From positions 983,001 to 1,047,000 of the forward strand of contig NZ_CANNEZ010000001.1 in NCBI RefSeq assembly GCF_947503795.1: DNA of 64,000 bases, given 5' to 3'. The position numbers and the translations under genes were made by a program. Source of the DNA: an uncultured Jannaschia sp. GTDB lineage: Bacteria > Pseudomonadota > Alphaproteobacteria > Rhodobacterales > Rhodobacteraceae. Positions 17,530 through 26,581 of the stretch are shown one piece after another; positions within the stretch are counted from its first letter, which is position 1; every line of letters starts with the position of its first letter. The notes under the pieces were generated by a model. It made no database searches and was not told the DNA's origin. It worked only from the letters and a program-made list of their open reading frames with translations.

Positions 17530-19491
17530 TCACATCGTCATGCGGAAGCGCAGGAAGCCCTCGTCCGAGGTGCCCGCTTCCTCCAGCGTGACGCCGGGCA
17601 CGCCGTCGGCATAGGACGCGCCGCCGGGACCGGTCTCGAATATGGCGGTCGTGCCCTCCATCGGGACGAAGCTCCAATTGGCATCCGCCGAGGGGCTGAT
17701 CGTGCCCTGTTCGACGATGTAGCGAACGATGACGTCGCGGTTGGTGTCCGGCGCCTCGAGCACGATGGTCGAGCCGTCCGCACCGGGGAAGCTGCCGCCG
17801 CCGGAGGCGCGGTAATTGTTCGTGGCGATGATGAATTCCTGTTCGGGATCAATGTCCTGCCCGTCGAACTTCAGGTCGGTGATGCGGTTGGCATCGGGCG
17901 CCACGACCGCGCCCTCGGGGTCGAAGCGGGCGGGTTGGCTGAGGTCGATGCGGTAGGTGACGCCGTCGATCACGTCGAAGTTGTAGCTGGGGAAGTCGGG
18001 GTTCAAGAGGATGGCGTCCTCGGCCCCCGGCTCGACCTGGTTGAACATGCCCGCCGAGCGCTCGAGCCAATCCTTGACCTGCGCGCCGGTGACTTTCACG
18101 GCGCGGACGGTGTTGGGGTAGAGATAGAGGTCGGCCACGTTCCGGATGGCCACGTCGCCCGCGGGCACGTCTGTATAGTACTCCGGTCCGCCGCGGCCGC
18201 CGGCCTTGAAGGGCGCGGCGGCGGAGAGGACGGGCAGGCCCTCGTTCTCGGTGCCCGCAAGAAGCTGTTCGACATACCATTTCTGCGCGATCGACACGAT
18301 CTGGACCGACGGATCGTCGGCCACGAGAGCGAAGTAGCTGTGAAGCGGGGCATCGGTCTTGCCGACCGCACGGCGCACGTATTCCAGCGTCGCCTCGTGA
18401 TCGGCCTCCGTCGCGGCGAGGACGGCGGCGACGCTTTCGACCTGCGGCTGCCAGGAGCGATCCTCCTGCCGGACGGCGATGGGCCGCAGCTCTGAGGTGG
18501 AGGAGGCGATCCGCCAGCCCGCGCCGTCCCGTTCGAGCATCAGGTCGATCAGGCCCATATGGCTGCCCCAGAAGCCGGGCATCACGGCGGGCTTGCCGTG
18601 GATCGTGCCCGCGGCGGCGTCGACATTCGGGATGTCGGAATAGGCGTCGCCCGGGAACTCGCGGTGGTGGTGGCCGGTCAGGACGACGTCGATGCCGGGC
18701 ACGGCGGCGAGGGGAACGGAGGCGTTCTCCATCATGTCCTCGCGCTCGGCGGGGCCGATGCCGGAGTGGCTGAGCGCGATGATGATGTCCGCGCCCTCCT
18801 CCTTCATCTGGGGGACGTAGGCTTCGGCGGTGGCGACGATGTCGCGGGCGGTGACGTTGCCTTCCATGTGACGGCGGTCCCAGAGCATGACCTGCGGCGG
18901 GGTGAACCCGATGATGCCGATGCGGATGGGCGCGGTCTCTCCGGCGCCGTCCGTGATCTCACGGTCGAGGATGACGTAAGGCGGCGCGAAGGTCGTGTCG
19001 GCGGTGATCTCGGCGGCTTCTTCCCGGACGATATTGGCGAGGACGACGGGGAAGCCTGCACCCGCCAGCGCCTTCTCGAGGAAATCGATGCCGTAGTTGA
19101 ACTCGTGGTTGCCGATGGTGGCGGCGTCGAAGCCGACGGCGTTCATCGCGGCGATCACGGGGTGGACGTCGCCGGCCTTGAGACCCCGCTCATAGGCCAT
19201 GAAGTCGCCCATCGGGTTGCCTTGCAGAAAGTCGCCATTGTCGAGGACGAGCGTGTTGCCCGCCTCGGCGCGCACATCCTCGATCAGGGCGGCGGTCCGG
19301 GCGAGGCCGACGGTGTCGATCTCGCGGTCGCCGTAATAGTCGTAGGGCCAGACATGGACATGGAGGTCGGTCGTCTCGGCGATGCGCAGATGGGCCTGTC
19401 CCGCCTGGGCGCGGGCGGCAAAGGGGTGAACCATCACGAGGGTCGCGGCCCCGGCGGTGGTGGTCAGGAAATTGCGGCGGCTGAGGGACAT
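17530..19491 (-). CDS. cpdB: 2',3'-cyclic-nucleotide 2'-phosphodiesterase / 3'-nucleotidase, Tat-exported
   Basis: 653 residues. A twin-arginine signal (SRRNFLTTTAG, then a hydrophobic stretch ending AARAQA) predicts folded export to the periplasm. The N-terminal metallophosphatase domain has ETTDLHVHVWPYDYYGD, LVLDNGDFLQGNP, TIGNHEFNYG and VLTGHHHREFPG metal motifs. The C-terminal 5'-nucleotidase domain ends with NNYRASGGGSFPG. CpdB-type enzymes salvage phosphate and nucleosides from cyclic nucleotides. The start is set at MSLSRRN because the Tat motif sits right there; the upstream extension is arginine-rich noise. Confidence 0.9.
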   Translation of the reverse strand: MSLSRRNFLTTTAGAATLVMVHPFAARAQAGQAHLRIAETTDLHVHVWPYDYYGDREIDTVGLARTAALIEDVRAEAGNTLVLDNGDFLQGNPMGDFMAYERGLKAGDVHPVIAAMNAVGFDAATIGNHEFNYGIDFLEKALAGAGFPVVLANIVREEAAEITADTTFAPPYVILDREITDGAGETAPIRIGIIGFTPPQVMLWDRRHMEGNVTARDIVATAEAYVPQMKEEGADIIIALSHSGIGPAEREDMMENASVPLAAVPGIDVVLTGHHHREFPGDAYSDIPNVDAAAGTIHGKPAVMPGFWGSHMGLIDLMLERDGAGWRIASSTSELRPIAVRQEDRSWQPQVESVAAVLAATEADHEATLEYVRRAVGKTDAPLHSYFALVADDPSVQIVSIAQKWYVEQLLAGTENEGLPVLSAAAPFKAGGRGGPEYYTDVPAGDVAIRNVADLYLYPNTVRAVKVTGAQVKDWLERSAGMFNQVEPGAEDAILLNPDFPSYNFDVIDGVTYRIDLSQPARFDPEGAVVAPDANRITDLKFDGQDIDPEQEFIIATNNYRASGGGSFPGADGSTIVLEAPDTNRDVIVRYIVEQGTISPSADANWSFVPMEGTTAIFETGPGGASYADGVPGVTLEEAGTSDEGFLRFRMTM

Positions 19492-19928
19492 GGGACAGGC
19501 TCCGATCCGGGGTTGGGTCGCGAGCATGATACGCGCCCTTGTGACGATTGCACGTCGTCCGTCGAGAGCGTGCGGGGCGCGCAGCGGATTGCCGCGAACG
19601 GGCGCGGCGACGGATGTCGGGGCGTGGCTATCCGGGGACCGGAGGCGCGCGCGCAGCCTGTGCGATTCGGCATAATTCTCCACTCGATGGGCTGCGGGTT
19701 TGCCGGGTAGAGGGTCGGGACGTGGTTCGCCATCTGCCCGATAAACCGGCGATGATTGTTTCCCTGTGGCGACCAATGCTGACGTTTGTGCCGATGTTCC
19801 GCTCAAGCCCCCGATCCATCGGTTGAATTCGGCTCAAAATTGCCTAGATTTAGCCATGTCCTCGACACCCTGCCAAACGGGGACGCTTCCTCGTTTCGAC
19901 AGCTTCTCATCCGGATGAGAGACGACGC
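19492..19928. other. Divergent intergenic region with promoter candidate
   Basis: 437 bases between the phosphodiesterase and Hint-domain genes. Base composition drops in GC near 19740-19920. Small frames inside lack recognisable protein features. The region probably contains promoters of both flanking genes; the best candidate is given separately. Confidence 0.55.
19823..19850 (+). promoter_or_regulatory. Candidate promoter of Hint-domain gene
   Basis: A TTGAAT box (19823-19828) and TAGATT box (19845-19850) are separated by 16 nt, about 80 bases before the start codon, in the most AT-rich part of the spacer. Confidence 0.45.
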
Positions 19929-20945
19929 ATGCCGATTTTCTCAGTTGGATTCATTCCATTTTCGGACATGAACGCGCTGCGGGGCAATCCGCTCAGCACG
20001 AGCGCGACGGCCGGTGCGTCGGGCCGGTTCTCGGTCGATGCCGATGCGGAACCGGTTCTCATCCAGATCGACGATGACGACAACGAGTTCGACGATGGCT
20101 TCATCGATCCGGGTACGCCGCAGACGCTCGCGGTCCCGGTCACGGTGAACGGGACGACCTTTCCGGCCGGGTCGGTCGTGGAGTTGGAGTTCGCGATCAT
20201 CGCCGATCCGCGCGGTGGCGGGACGGGGCCGGATCAGGTCTTCTACTACGTCCGCATCGATGGCGTGAACGTCGGGATGACCGGTACGAACCTGCCGCAG
20301 CCGGGCATAAGCTACGACATCGATGCGTCGTCGGACGGGCAGGAGGTGGCATATGCCTCGATCCCCTGTTTCGCGAACGGCACGCTGATCGAGACGAAGG
20401 CCGGTGCGCGGCCCGTCGAGACGCTGGCGGTCGGGGACATGATCCGGACGATGGACCACGGGTGGCAGCCGATCCGCTGGATCGGATGCCGCCGTCTCGC
20501 AGATCGCGACCTGGCGGCGCGGCCGGATCTGAAGCCCGTGCGGATCGCGCCCGGCGTGCTCGGCAACGATCGCGCGCTTCGGGTCTCGCCACAGCACCGA
20601 ATCTGCGTAAGCGGGTGGCGGTCCGAGCTGTGGTTCGGCGAGCCGACGGTGTTCGTCCCGGCCAAGGCGCTGATGGCGTGCGACGGGGTGCATCGCGACG
20701 AGGCGCCCGGTGGCGTGACCTATTATCACCTGCTCTTCGACCGCCACGAGGTGATCTATTCCGAAGGCTGCGCCACCGAGAGCTTCCATCCCGGCGACAT
20801 CGCCCTCGACGCCGTGGGGCAGGGGCAACGGGCCGAGCTGGAGGCGATCTTCGGGGCCGCGACGCTCGATGCCTTTGCGTCCCGGCGGACGGCCTACCCC
20901 ACGGTCAGCGTGCGCGAGGCGCGGGCGGTCTATACCGCGCACTGA
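19929..20945 (+). CDS. Hint-domain (Hint_2) protein
   Basis: 338 residues in two parts. Residues 1-145 are an acidic, probably beta-rich region (IQIDDDDNEFDDGFID, VTVNGTTFPAGSVVELEF). From about Cys147 a Hint_2 module begins: CFANGTLIETKAGARPVETL, VGDMIRTMDHGWQPIRWIG, VSPQHRICVSGWRSELWFGE, VPAKAL, YYHLLFDRHEVI and AEGCATESFHPG-type residues. In this large Rhodobacterales family the Hint fold resembles hedgehog/intein autoprocessing domains, usually without demonstrated splicing. No signal peptide is visible; many relatives are secreted by type I systems, which I cannot confirm here. Confidence 0.82.
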   Translation: MPIFSVGFIPFSDMNALRGNPLSTSATAGASGRFSVDADAEPVLIQIDDDDNEFDDGFIDPGTPQTLAVPVTVNGTTFPAGSVVELEFAIIADPRGGGTGPDQVFYYVRIDGVNVGMTGTNLPQPGISYDIDASSDGQEVAYASIPCFANGTLIETKAGARPVETLAVGDMIRTMDHGWQPIRWIGCRRLADRDLAARPDLKPVRIAPGVLGNDRALRVSPQHRICVSGWRSELWFGEPTVFVPAKALMACDGVHRDEAPGGVTYYHLLFDRHEVIYSEGCATESFHPGDIALDAVGQGQRAELEAIFGAATLDAFASRRTAYPTVSVREARAVYTAH

Positions 20946-20976
20946 GCGCCGACCGACGGTGCCGGACAACGAAAAA

Positions 20977-21002
20977 AGGGCCGCCCCGAGGGGCGGCCCT
21001 TT
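20977..21002. terminator. Bidirectional terminator between Hint gene and rplI
   Basis: A 10-bp stem (20977-20986 with 20991-21000) and 4-nt loop is flanked by six A residues on the left, giving a T-run for minus-strand transcripts, and TT on the right. It is best as the end of the rpsF-rpsR-rplI operon. Confidence 0.8.
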
Positions 21003-21023
21003 CGACTCAAATGGTGAGGGCGA

Positions 21024-21662
21024 TCAGCCCTGAAGCGGCTCCTCGTCGTCGCCTTCGGACATGTCCGCGGAGGGCGCGGGGGCGTCGCCCTCGCCGAACT
21101 CGTCCGCGGCCGCACCGATATCGTCGAAGAGCTGGCTGACCTCGAATTCGGCCGCGGCCTCTTCCTCGGCGGCGAGTTCCTGGATCGACTTGCCGGCGGC
21201 CTGAAGCTCGGCCTCTTCGGGCGAGCGGGCCACGTTCAGCTCGATCTCGACCTCGACTTCGGGATGCAGCTTCACGGTCACCATGTGGAGGCCGAGATAC
21301 TTGATCGGCTCTTTCAGTGCGACCTGACCGCGGGCGACGTCGAAGCCACCGTCGGTCGCGGCCTCGGCGGCGTCACGAGTGGTGACGGAGCCGTAGAGCG
21401 CGCCGGCGTCGGAGGCCTGGCGGATGATGACGAACTGCTCGCCGTCGAGCTTGTCGCCCAACTTCTGCGCTTCGTCGCGCGAGGCGTCGTTGTCGGCCTC
21501 GAGCTGGGCCTTGCGGCCCTCGAACGCGGCGACATTGGCGTCGGAGGCCGAGAGCGCCTTGCCCTGCGGCAGCAGGTAGTTGCGGGCGTAGCCGGGCTTG
21601 ACGTCCACGACCTCGCCCATCTGGCCGAGTTTGGCCACACGTTCCAGAAGGATCACTTGCAT
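21024..21662 (-). CDS. rplI: 50S ribosomal protein L9 with acidic C-terminal extension
   Basis: 212 residues. The first 148 are standard L9: [19 protein letters not shown] and [16 protein letters not shown] form the rRNA-binding N domain, joined by a long helix to the C domain ([13 protein letters not shown]). About 60 further residues are acidic and low-complexity ([12 protein letters not shown], then [19 protein letters not shown]), longer than the E. coli protein; such tails are seen in alphaproteobacterial L9. Last gene of the S6-S18-L9 operon, 10 nt after rpsR. Confidence 0.95.
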   Translation of the reverse strand: MQVILLERVAKLGQMGEVVDVKPGYARNYLLPQGKALSASDANVAAFEGRKAQLEADNDASRDEAQKLGDKLDGEQFVIIRQASDAGALYGSVTTRDAAEAATDGGFDVARGQVALKEPIKYLGLHMVTVKLHPEVEVEIELNVARSPEEAELQAAGKSIQELAAEEEAAAEFEVSQLFDDIGAAADEFGEGDAPAPSADMSEGDDEEPLQG

Positions 21663-21672
21663 GTCGCGCTCC

Positions 21673-21900
21673 TCACTTCACGGCGTAGGGCAGCAGCGCG
21701 AGGAAGCGCGCACGCTTGATCGCGCGGGCCAGACGCCGCTGGTTCTTGGCCGAAACGGCCGTGATGCGGGACGGCACGATCTTGCCGCGCTCGGAAATGT
21801 AGCGCTGCAGGAGACGCGTGTCCTTGTAGTCGATCTTGGGCGCGTTGGGGCCCTCGAACGGATCGGTCTTGCGACGGCGGAAGAAGGGTTTGGCTGCCAT
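21673..21900 (-). CDS. rpsR: 30S ribosomal protein S18
   Basis: 75 residues, the normal S18 length. The conserved core [19 protein letters not shown] is followed by [19 protein letters not shown] and the basic end [19 protein letters not shown]. It binds 16S rRNA with S6 in the platform of the small subunit. It lies 12 nt after rpsF and 10 nt before rplI on the minus strand. Confidence 0.97.
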   Translation of the reverse strand: MAAKPFFRRRKTDPFEGPNAPKIDYKDTRLLQRYISERGKIVPSRITAVSAKNQRRLARAIKRARFLALLPYAVK

Positions 21901-21912
21901 TGTTCCGGTCTC

Positions 21913-22266
21913 CTATCGACGTTCGCGGCGGTCGGGCCGCTCGTCGCGCTTCTGCATCTGGATGGACGGGCCATCCTCGTGGGCGTCGACCTTAACGGTC
22001 AGCACGCGCATGACATCGTCATGCAGGCGAGCCAGGCGCTCCATTTCCTGTACGGCATCCGACGGCGCGTCGGTGCGCAGGAAGGCGTAATGGCCCTTGC
22101 GGTTCTTGTTGATCTTGTAGGCCATCGTCTTGACGCCCCAGTACTCGCTTTCGACGACGGTGCCGCCGTTATCCGCGAGGACGGTGCTGAAATGTTCGAC
22201 GAGGCCCTCGGCCTGCGCGTTGGACAGATCCTGACGCGCGATCATGACATGCTCATAGAGCGGCAT
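21913..22266 (-). CDS. rpsF: 30S ribosomal protein S6
   Basis: 117 residues. MPLYEHVMIARQDLSNAQAE opens the ferredoxin-like S6 fold; GGTVVESEYWGVKTMAYKI and KGHYAFLRTDAPSDAVQEMERL are conserved family stretches. It ends in a basic/acidic tail (QMQKRDERPDRRERR). First gene of the operon with S18 and L9; its promoter should lie in the 208-base spacer to the PRC-barrel gene. Confidence 0.96.
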   Translation of the reverse strand: MPLYEHVMIARQDLSNAQAEGLVEHFSTVLADNGGTVVESEYWGVKTMAYKINKNRKGHYAFLRTDAPSDAVQEMERLARLHDDVMRVLTVKVDAHEDGPSIQMQKRDERPDRRERR

Positions 22267-22422
22267 GCGATCTCCTGACGTATCGGTGCGTGTTTCATAG
22301 ACCGGGCCATTCCCGCCGCCGGGTCACGAGAGCCACGCAGATGAAAGATGTGGCGGGATGGGCGGGGTATAGCGATGTCGGGGCAGGGCGCAAGGGGCAG
22401 CGGGCCGGGTCCGGGCACGAAA

Positions 22423-22445
22423 AAGGGGGCCGCGCGGGCCCCCTT
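22423..22445 (-). terminator. Terminator of PRC-barrel gene
   Basis: A 9-bp stem (22423-22431 with 22437-22445) is preceded on the plus strand by an A-run, which reads as a T-run after the stem for minus-strand transcripts. It lies 30 nt beyond the stop of the PRC-barrel gene. Confidence 0.75.
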
Positions 22446-22474
22446 CCTGTCGTGTCGCCGATCGGGCGGTCGGG

Positions 22475-22939
22475 TCAGTCCCAGAAGCCTTCGTCGACGC
22501 CCGGCAGCTGCTCGAGCTGCTCTTCGGAGAAGCGGGTGACGTAGGCATAGCTGCGATCGTCGATGGCCTGCAGGCGCAAGTCGTCCACCGGAAGCACCAC
22601 GTGCTTGTCGCCGATGTCGAGGAAGCCACCGATTTCGGCAATCAGGCCGATCATCTGGCCCGAGCGGTCGAGGACGATATCCTCGATCTCGCCGATCTGG
22701 TTCACGCCGTCGGAATTGACATCCCAGGCATCCATTGAGCCGGCCGTGTCACCCCAGGTCGCCTCGTCGTACTGAGCGGCAATGGAATAGATCGGGCCAC
22801 CGGTGATGTCGCGGGTGCGGATCATCTGGGCCATGTCCTCCTCGCTCATCACATGGCCGTCGGCCAGTGCGGGCGTGGCGAGGGTGAGAGGGGCGGCGAG
22901 GGCCGCGGCGATGGCGGTCGAGGTCAGAGTGCGAAGCAT
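22475..22939 (-). CDS. Exported PRC-barrel domain protein
   Basis: 154 residues. A signal peptide (MLRTLTSTAIAAALAAPLTLATPALADG) is followed by a mature domain with a PRC-barrel pattern: VNQIGEIEDIVLDRSGQMIGLI, then GGFLDIGDKHVVLPVDDLRL. PRC barrels occur in the photosynthetic reaction centre H subunit, RimM and many small envelope proteins; the latter group fits best. Aromatic-acidic ends (LPGVDEGFWD) are typical of alphaproteobacterial homologues. It is divergent from the YceI gene. Function not known. Confidence 0.8.
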   Translation of the reverse strand: MLRTLTSTAIAAALAAPLTLATPALADGHVMSEEDMAQMIRTRDITGGPIYSIAAQYDEATWGDTAGSMDAWDVNSDGVNQIGEIEDIVLDRSGQMIGLIAEIGGFLDIGDKHVVLPVDDLRLQAIDDRSYAYVTRFSEEQLEQLPGVDEGFWD

Positions 22940-23134
22940 GTTGCAGGTCTCCTTTGCACGTGGATGCGGTATTGCGTCCTATCAACGCCTTGGCCCCCCA
23001 CCGCGGTTCCGGCGGATGCCGGCTCACCCTGCGTCACCGCACAGGGTCTGTTGATGTCCCGGCCTTGTCTTCCGCGCGTCCGAAGCTCTCATTTGAGCAC
23101 GACGCAACCGCCCGTTTCCCAAGGAGATATTCCG

Positions 23135-23710
23135 ATGATCCGCACGACCCTTGCCGCCGCCGCCCTGCTCGCCGCCGCCCCCGCCTTCGCCGATCCCGAG
23201 GCCTATGTGCTCGACGCCAGCCACAGCCAGATCGTCTTCAACTACAACCATCTGGGCTTCTCGACGACCTGGGGGATGTTCTCGGGCTTCGAGGGCGAGA
23301 TCATGTTCGACGCCGATGACCCGGCCAATTCCTCGGTCAACGTCTCGATGCCCGCGTCGATGATGTTCACCGGGTGGGAGCAGCGCGACCAGCATCTCCA
23401 GTCGCCCGACTTCCTTGACGTCGCCGCCAACGACACCGTGAGCTTCAGCTCGACCGGGATCGAGGTCACGGGCGAGGATACCGCGCTGATCACCGGCGAC
23501 CTGACCGTCGGCGGCGTCACGCAGGAGGTCGTGCTCGACGCCAAGCTGAACCAGCAGGCGGATCACCCGATGGAGAACAAGCCGTGGCTCGGCTTCGACG
23601 CCACGACGACGCTCCTGCGGTCCGAGTTCGACGCGGGCCAGTTCGCGCCCTTCGTGTCGGACGAGGTCAACGTGATCATCTCGATCGAAGCGCAGAAGGC
23701 CGGCGCCTGA
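23135..23710 (+). CDS. YceI-family periplasmic lipid-binding protein
   Basis: 191 residues with a signal peptide (MIRTTLAAAALLAAAPAFADP). The mature region is the YceI eight-strand barrel: YVLDASHSQIVFNYNHLGFS at the start, FDADDPANSSVNVSMPASMM, LQSPDFLDVAANDTVSFSS, GDLTVGGVTQEVVLDAKLN and FDATTTLLRSEFDAGQFAPF. Family members bind polyprenyl-like lipids. AAGGAGATAT just before ATG 23135 sets the start. A 55-base gap leads to the MoxR gene, with no clear terminator, so transcription may continue. Confidence 0.92.
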   Translation: MIRTTLAAAALLAAAPAFADPEAYVLDASHSQIVFNYNHLGFSTTWGMFSGFEGEIMFDADDPANSSVNVSMPASMMFTGWEQRDQHLQSPDFLDVAANDTVSFSSTGIEVTGEDTALITGDLTVGGVTQEVVLDAKLNQQADHPMENKPWLGFDATTTLLRSEFDAGQFAPFVSDEVNVIISIEAQKAGA

Positions 23711-23765
23711 CGCCACGCGGCCGGGCGGGTTGACCCCGCCCGGCCCCCCATGCCCCATGGGGCGC

Positions 23766-24659
23766 ATGACGACACTTTCCTCCATCGACGACGTACAGGC
23801 GGCCCTCGCGGCCCAGGATTACGTCTGCGGCCGCCCGCTCGCGACGGTCGTGTTCCTGTCGCTCAGGCTCGGGCGGCCCCTGTTTCTCGAAGGCGAGGCG
23901 GGAACCGGCAAGACCGAGATCGCCAAGGCCATCGCGGCCGCGCTGGGCCGTCGCCTGATCCGGCTGCAATGCTACGAGGGGCTGGATGCGGCGAGTGCCG
24001 TCTACGAATGGAACTTCGCCGCGCAGATGGTCGCGATCCGCCGGGCCGAGGCCACAGGCGAGACGCCGCCGGACCTCTTTTCCGACGACTTCCTGATCGC
24101 GCGCCCGCTGCTCGAGGCGATGCGGCCCCATCCCGATGGCGCGCCCGTCCTCCTGATCGACGAGATCGACCGCACGGATGCGCCCTTCGAGGCGTTCCTT
24201 CTGGAAGCGCTCAGCGATTTCCAGGTCACCATCCCCGAGACCGGCACCGTGGCGGCCCCCGAACCGCCGATCGTCATCCTGACCTCGAACCGGACGCGCG
24301 AGGTGCATGATGCGCTCAAGCGGCGGTGTCTCTATCATTGGGTCGACTATCCGACCCATGCCCGCGAGATGGAGATCCTCGCCGCCCGCGCGCCCGAGGC
24401 GTCCGAGGCGCTGAGCCGTGAAGTCGTGGCCTTCGTGCAGGCGCTGCGGACAGAGGATCTCTTCAAGAAGCCCGGGGTGGCCGAGACGCTGGACTGGGCC
24501 AAGTGCCTTCTGGCGCTGGACATGATCGAGCTCAGCCCCGAGGTGATCGCCGACACGCTGGGCGCGCTGCTCAAGTATCAGGACGACATCCAGAAGCTTC
24601 AGGGCTCCGAGGCCAAGCGCATCCTCGACGAGGTGCGCGCCGAGGTGGCGGCCGAATAG
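23766..24659 (+). CDS. MoxR-family AAA+ ATPase (CoxD-like)
   Basis: 297 residues. Walker A GEAGTGKTE lies at about 43-51, Walker B VLLIDEIDR at about 129-137, and sensor 1 in VILTSNRTREV. The CYEGLDAASAVYEWNF motif is characteristic of the MoxR subgroup that partners VWA proteins in CO-dehydrogenase maturation (CoxD). Such ATPases assemble the metal centre of molybdenum hydroxylases. Its VWA partner follows after the reverse-strand DUF4329 gene, and form II CoxSLM lie 7 kb downstream, so a maturation role for that enzyme is a fair inference. Confidence 0.88.
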   Translation: MTTLSSIDDVQAALAAQDYVCGRPLATVVFLSLRLGRPLFLEGEAGTGKTEIAKAIAAALGRRLIRLQCYEGLDAASAVYEWNFAAQMVAIRRAEATGETPPDLFSDDFLIARPLLEAMRPHPDGAPVLLIDEIDRTDAPFEAFLLEALSDFQVTIPETGTVAAPEPPIVILTSNRTREVHDALKRRCLYHWVDYPTHAREMEILAARAPEASEALSREVVAFVQALRTEDLFKKPGVAETLDWAKCLLALDMIELSPEVIADTLGALLKYQDDIQKLQGSEAKRILDEVRAEVAAE

Positions 24660-24669
24660 CCCGCGCCGC

Positions 24670-25197
24670 TCAGCCCTCCTCCTCGCGGCGGATGAGCTGC
24701 CCTTCGGAGTAGCGGTTCGAGATCTGGCCGAAGGCGCCCGGCTGGAAGCGCGGATCGGAGGGCAGGCAGCCGAGGCCGCAGATCTGTCGCACTTCGCCCC
24801 GGTCGATATCCACGAACCAGAACCGCCCGCCGGGCGTGGCGACGTAGCCGTCGATCCCCTCGTCGGTATCGGCATATAGGTCGTCGAGCGATGGCACTTC
24901 GGCATCGGCATCCAGGTCGAAGCGGCCATGCGTGTGGTAGGAGGCCAGAAGTTCGACCAGCCCCGAGCTGTCGCGCGGCCGACAACCGTCGCGACCGCCC
25001 CGGCGGGGCGGTGTCGCCACGATGCGCCCGGCGGCGTCGGTCCCGATATAGCCGCAATATTCGCGATTGCTCTGGAAGCTGGGTCCTTGCGCCTGCGTCA
25101 GCAGCGAGCGGGCGGCACTGGTCGTGGCGCGGTCCTGGGCCGCCGCGACGGCGGGCAGAAGGCAGAGGATTGTGGCAGTGGCGGCGGCGATACGCAT
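24670..25197 (-). CDS. Exported DUF4329 domain protein
   Basis: 175 residues. An N-terminal signal peptide (MRIAAATATILCLLPAVAAAQ) is followed by a DUF4329-type region: REYCGYIGTDAAGRIVAT, the conserved LLASYHTHGRFD and GIDGYVATPGGRFWFVDIDRG, plus cysteine-containing RQICGLGCLPSDP. The HTH triad suggests a hydrolase-like metal site, but the family has no demonstrated activity. It is encoded opposite to the two Cox maturation genes that flank it and converges on the MoxR gene, so it is probably a separate unit. Confidence 0.75.
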   Translation of the reverse strand: MRIAAATATILCLLPAVAAAQDRATTSAARSLLTQAQGPSFQSNREYCGYIGTDAAGRIVATPPRRGGRDGCRPRDSSGLVELLASYHTHGRFDLDADAEVPSLDDLYADTDEGIDGYVATPGGRFWFVDIDRGEVRQICGLGCLPSDPRFQPGAFGQISNRYSEGQLIRREEEG

Positions 25198-25285
25198 GGA
25201 GCTTCCTTTCGAACCGGAACGCCGCGCAGACTACGGCGTCATGCGGGTCTGTCCAGCGGCGCGGGCGCGCCCTATCGTGCGGGCG

Positions 25286-26515
25286 ATGGAACACGCACCC
25301 CTCGATCTGCCCGATGACCCGAAGCTCGGCGGCAACATCGCCCATTTCGCCGCCGCGCTGCGCCGGGCCGGGCTCCCCGCCGGTCCGGACCGCGTGATCC
25401 TCGCGACCGAGGCGGTGGTGGCGGCGGGATTCACCGACCGGACCGACTTCTTTTACGCGCTGCAGGCGGTCTTCGTGCGGCGTCCCGAGCATCGCGCGAC
25501 CTTCGCACAGCTTTTCCGGCTCTATTGGCGCGATCCGCGCTATCTTGAACACATGATGGGGCTTCTGACGCCAACGGTGCGCGGCGTGCAGGAAGAGCGG
25601 CGCGCCAAGCCGGCCGAGAAGCGGGCGGCCGAGGCGCTGCTGGATCAGGCCGAGCCGCCCCCGCGGGAGGAGGAGCCTGCGGCGGAGGAGCTGACGCTCG
25701 ACGCGGCCGCGACGGCAAGCGGACGCGAGCGGCTGCGGACCCTCGACTTCGAGCAGATGTCGACCGCCGAGATGGCGGCGGCGCAGCGGATGCTCGCCAC
25801 GCTGTCCCTGCCGGTCCGACCGCTCCCGAGCCGCCGCAGGCAGGCCGCGCCGACGGGCCGGATCGACGCCCGCGCAACCCTGCGCGCCGCCCTCCGGCAA
25901 GGCGACCTGGGCGTGCTGCGCCACGCAAGGCCGCGCGTGCGCTGGCCGAACCTCGTCGCGCTCTGCGACATCTCGGGGTCGATGTCGTCCTATAGCCGGG
26001 CGCTCCTGCATTTCCTGCATGCCGTCGCCAACCGGCAGGGTCAGGGCTGGGCCGAGGTGCATGGCTTCACCTTCGGCACGCGGCTGACCAACATCACCCG
26101 GCACCTGCGGACGCGGGACGTGGACGCGGCGCTGGCGGCGGCGGGGGCCGAGGCCCAGGATTGGGAAGGCGGCACCCGGATCGGCGACGCCCTGCACGCC
26201 TTCAATCGCGATTGGTCGCGGCGCGTTCTGGGGCAGGGGGCGATCGTGCTTCTGGTGACCGACGGGCTCGACCGGGGCGATGCGGACCGGCTGGCCTTCG
26301 AGGCGCGGCGCCTGCACCTGACGGCCCGGCGGGTGATCTGGCTGAACCCGCTTCTGCGTTTCGACGGCTTCGCGCCGAAGGCCGCGGGCATCCGCGCGCT
26401 CCTGCCCCATGTCGACAGCCTGCGCGCGGGCCATTCGATCGCGGCCCTGGAAGGTCTGGCCGAGGCCCTGTCGCGCCCCTATGACGGGGGCGAACTGGCG
26501 CGCCTCAGGTCTTAG
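25286..26515 (+). CDS. VWA-domain protein (CoxE-like)
   Basis: 409 residues. The N-terminal helical region (LGGNIAHFAAALRRAGLPAG) is typical of CoxE/DUF58-linked VWA proteins. A charged middle (AEPPPREEEPAAEELT) leads to the VWA domain with a complete MIDAS: DISGSMS at about 228-234, GGTRIGDAL and LVTDGLDRGD. The end has RVIWLNPLLRFDGFAPKAAGI, as in CoxE. CoxE acts with the CoxD ATPase to install the copper or sulfur ligands in CO dehydrogenase. The start at 25286 avoids overlap with the reverse gene. Confidence 0.87.
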   Translation: MEHAPLDLPDDPKLGGNIAHFAAALRRAGLPAGPDRVILATEAVVAAGFTDRTDFFYALQAVFVRRPEHRATFAQLFRLYWRDPRYLEHMMGLLTPTVRGVQEERRAKPAEKRAAEALLDQAEPPPREEEPAAEELTLDAAATASGRERLRTLDFEQMSTAEMAAAQRMLATLSLPVRPLPSRRRQAAPTGRIDARATLRAALRQGDLGVLRHARPRVRWPNLVALCDISGSMSSYSRALLHFLHAVANRQGQGWAEVHGFTFGTRLTNITRHLRTRDVDAALAAAGAEAQDWEGGTRIGDALHAFNRDWSRRVLGQGAIVLLVTDGLDRGDADRLAFEARRLHLTARRVIWLNPLLRFDGFAPKAAGIRALLPHVDSLRAGHSIAALEGLAEALSRPYDGGELARLRS

Positions 26516-26581
26516 CGCAGCTTCCGGGTCGGAGGGCGCGCCGGATCGCACCATCCTTGCGTCACAGCAAGGAGAGCCCGC

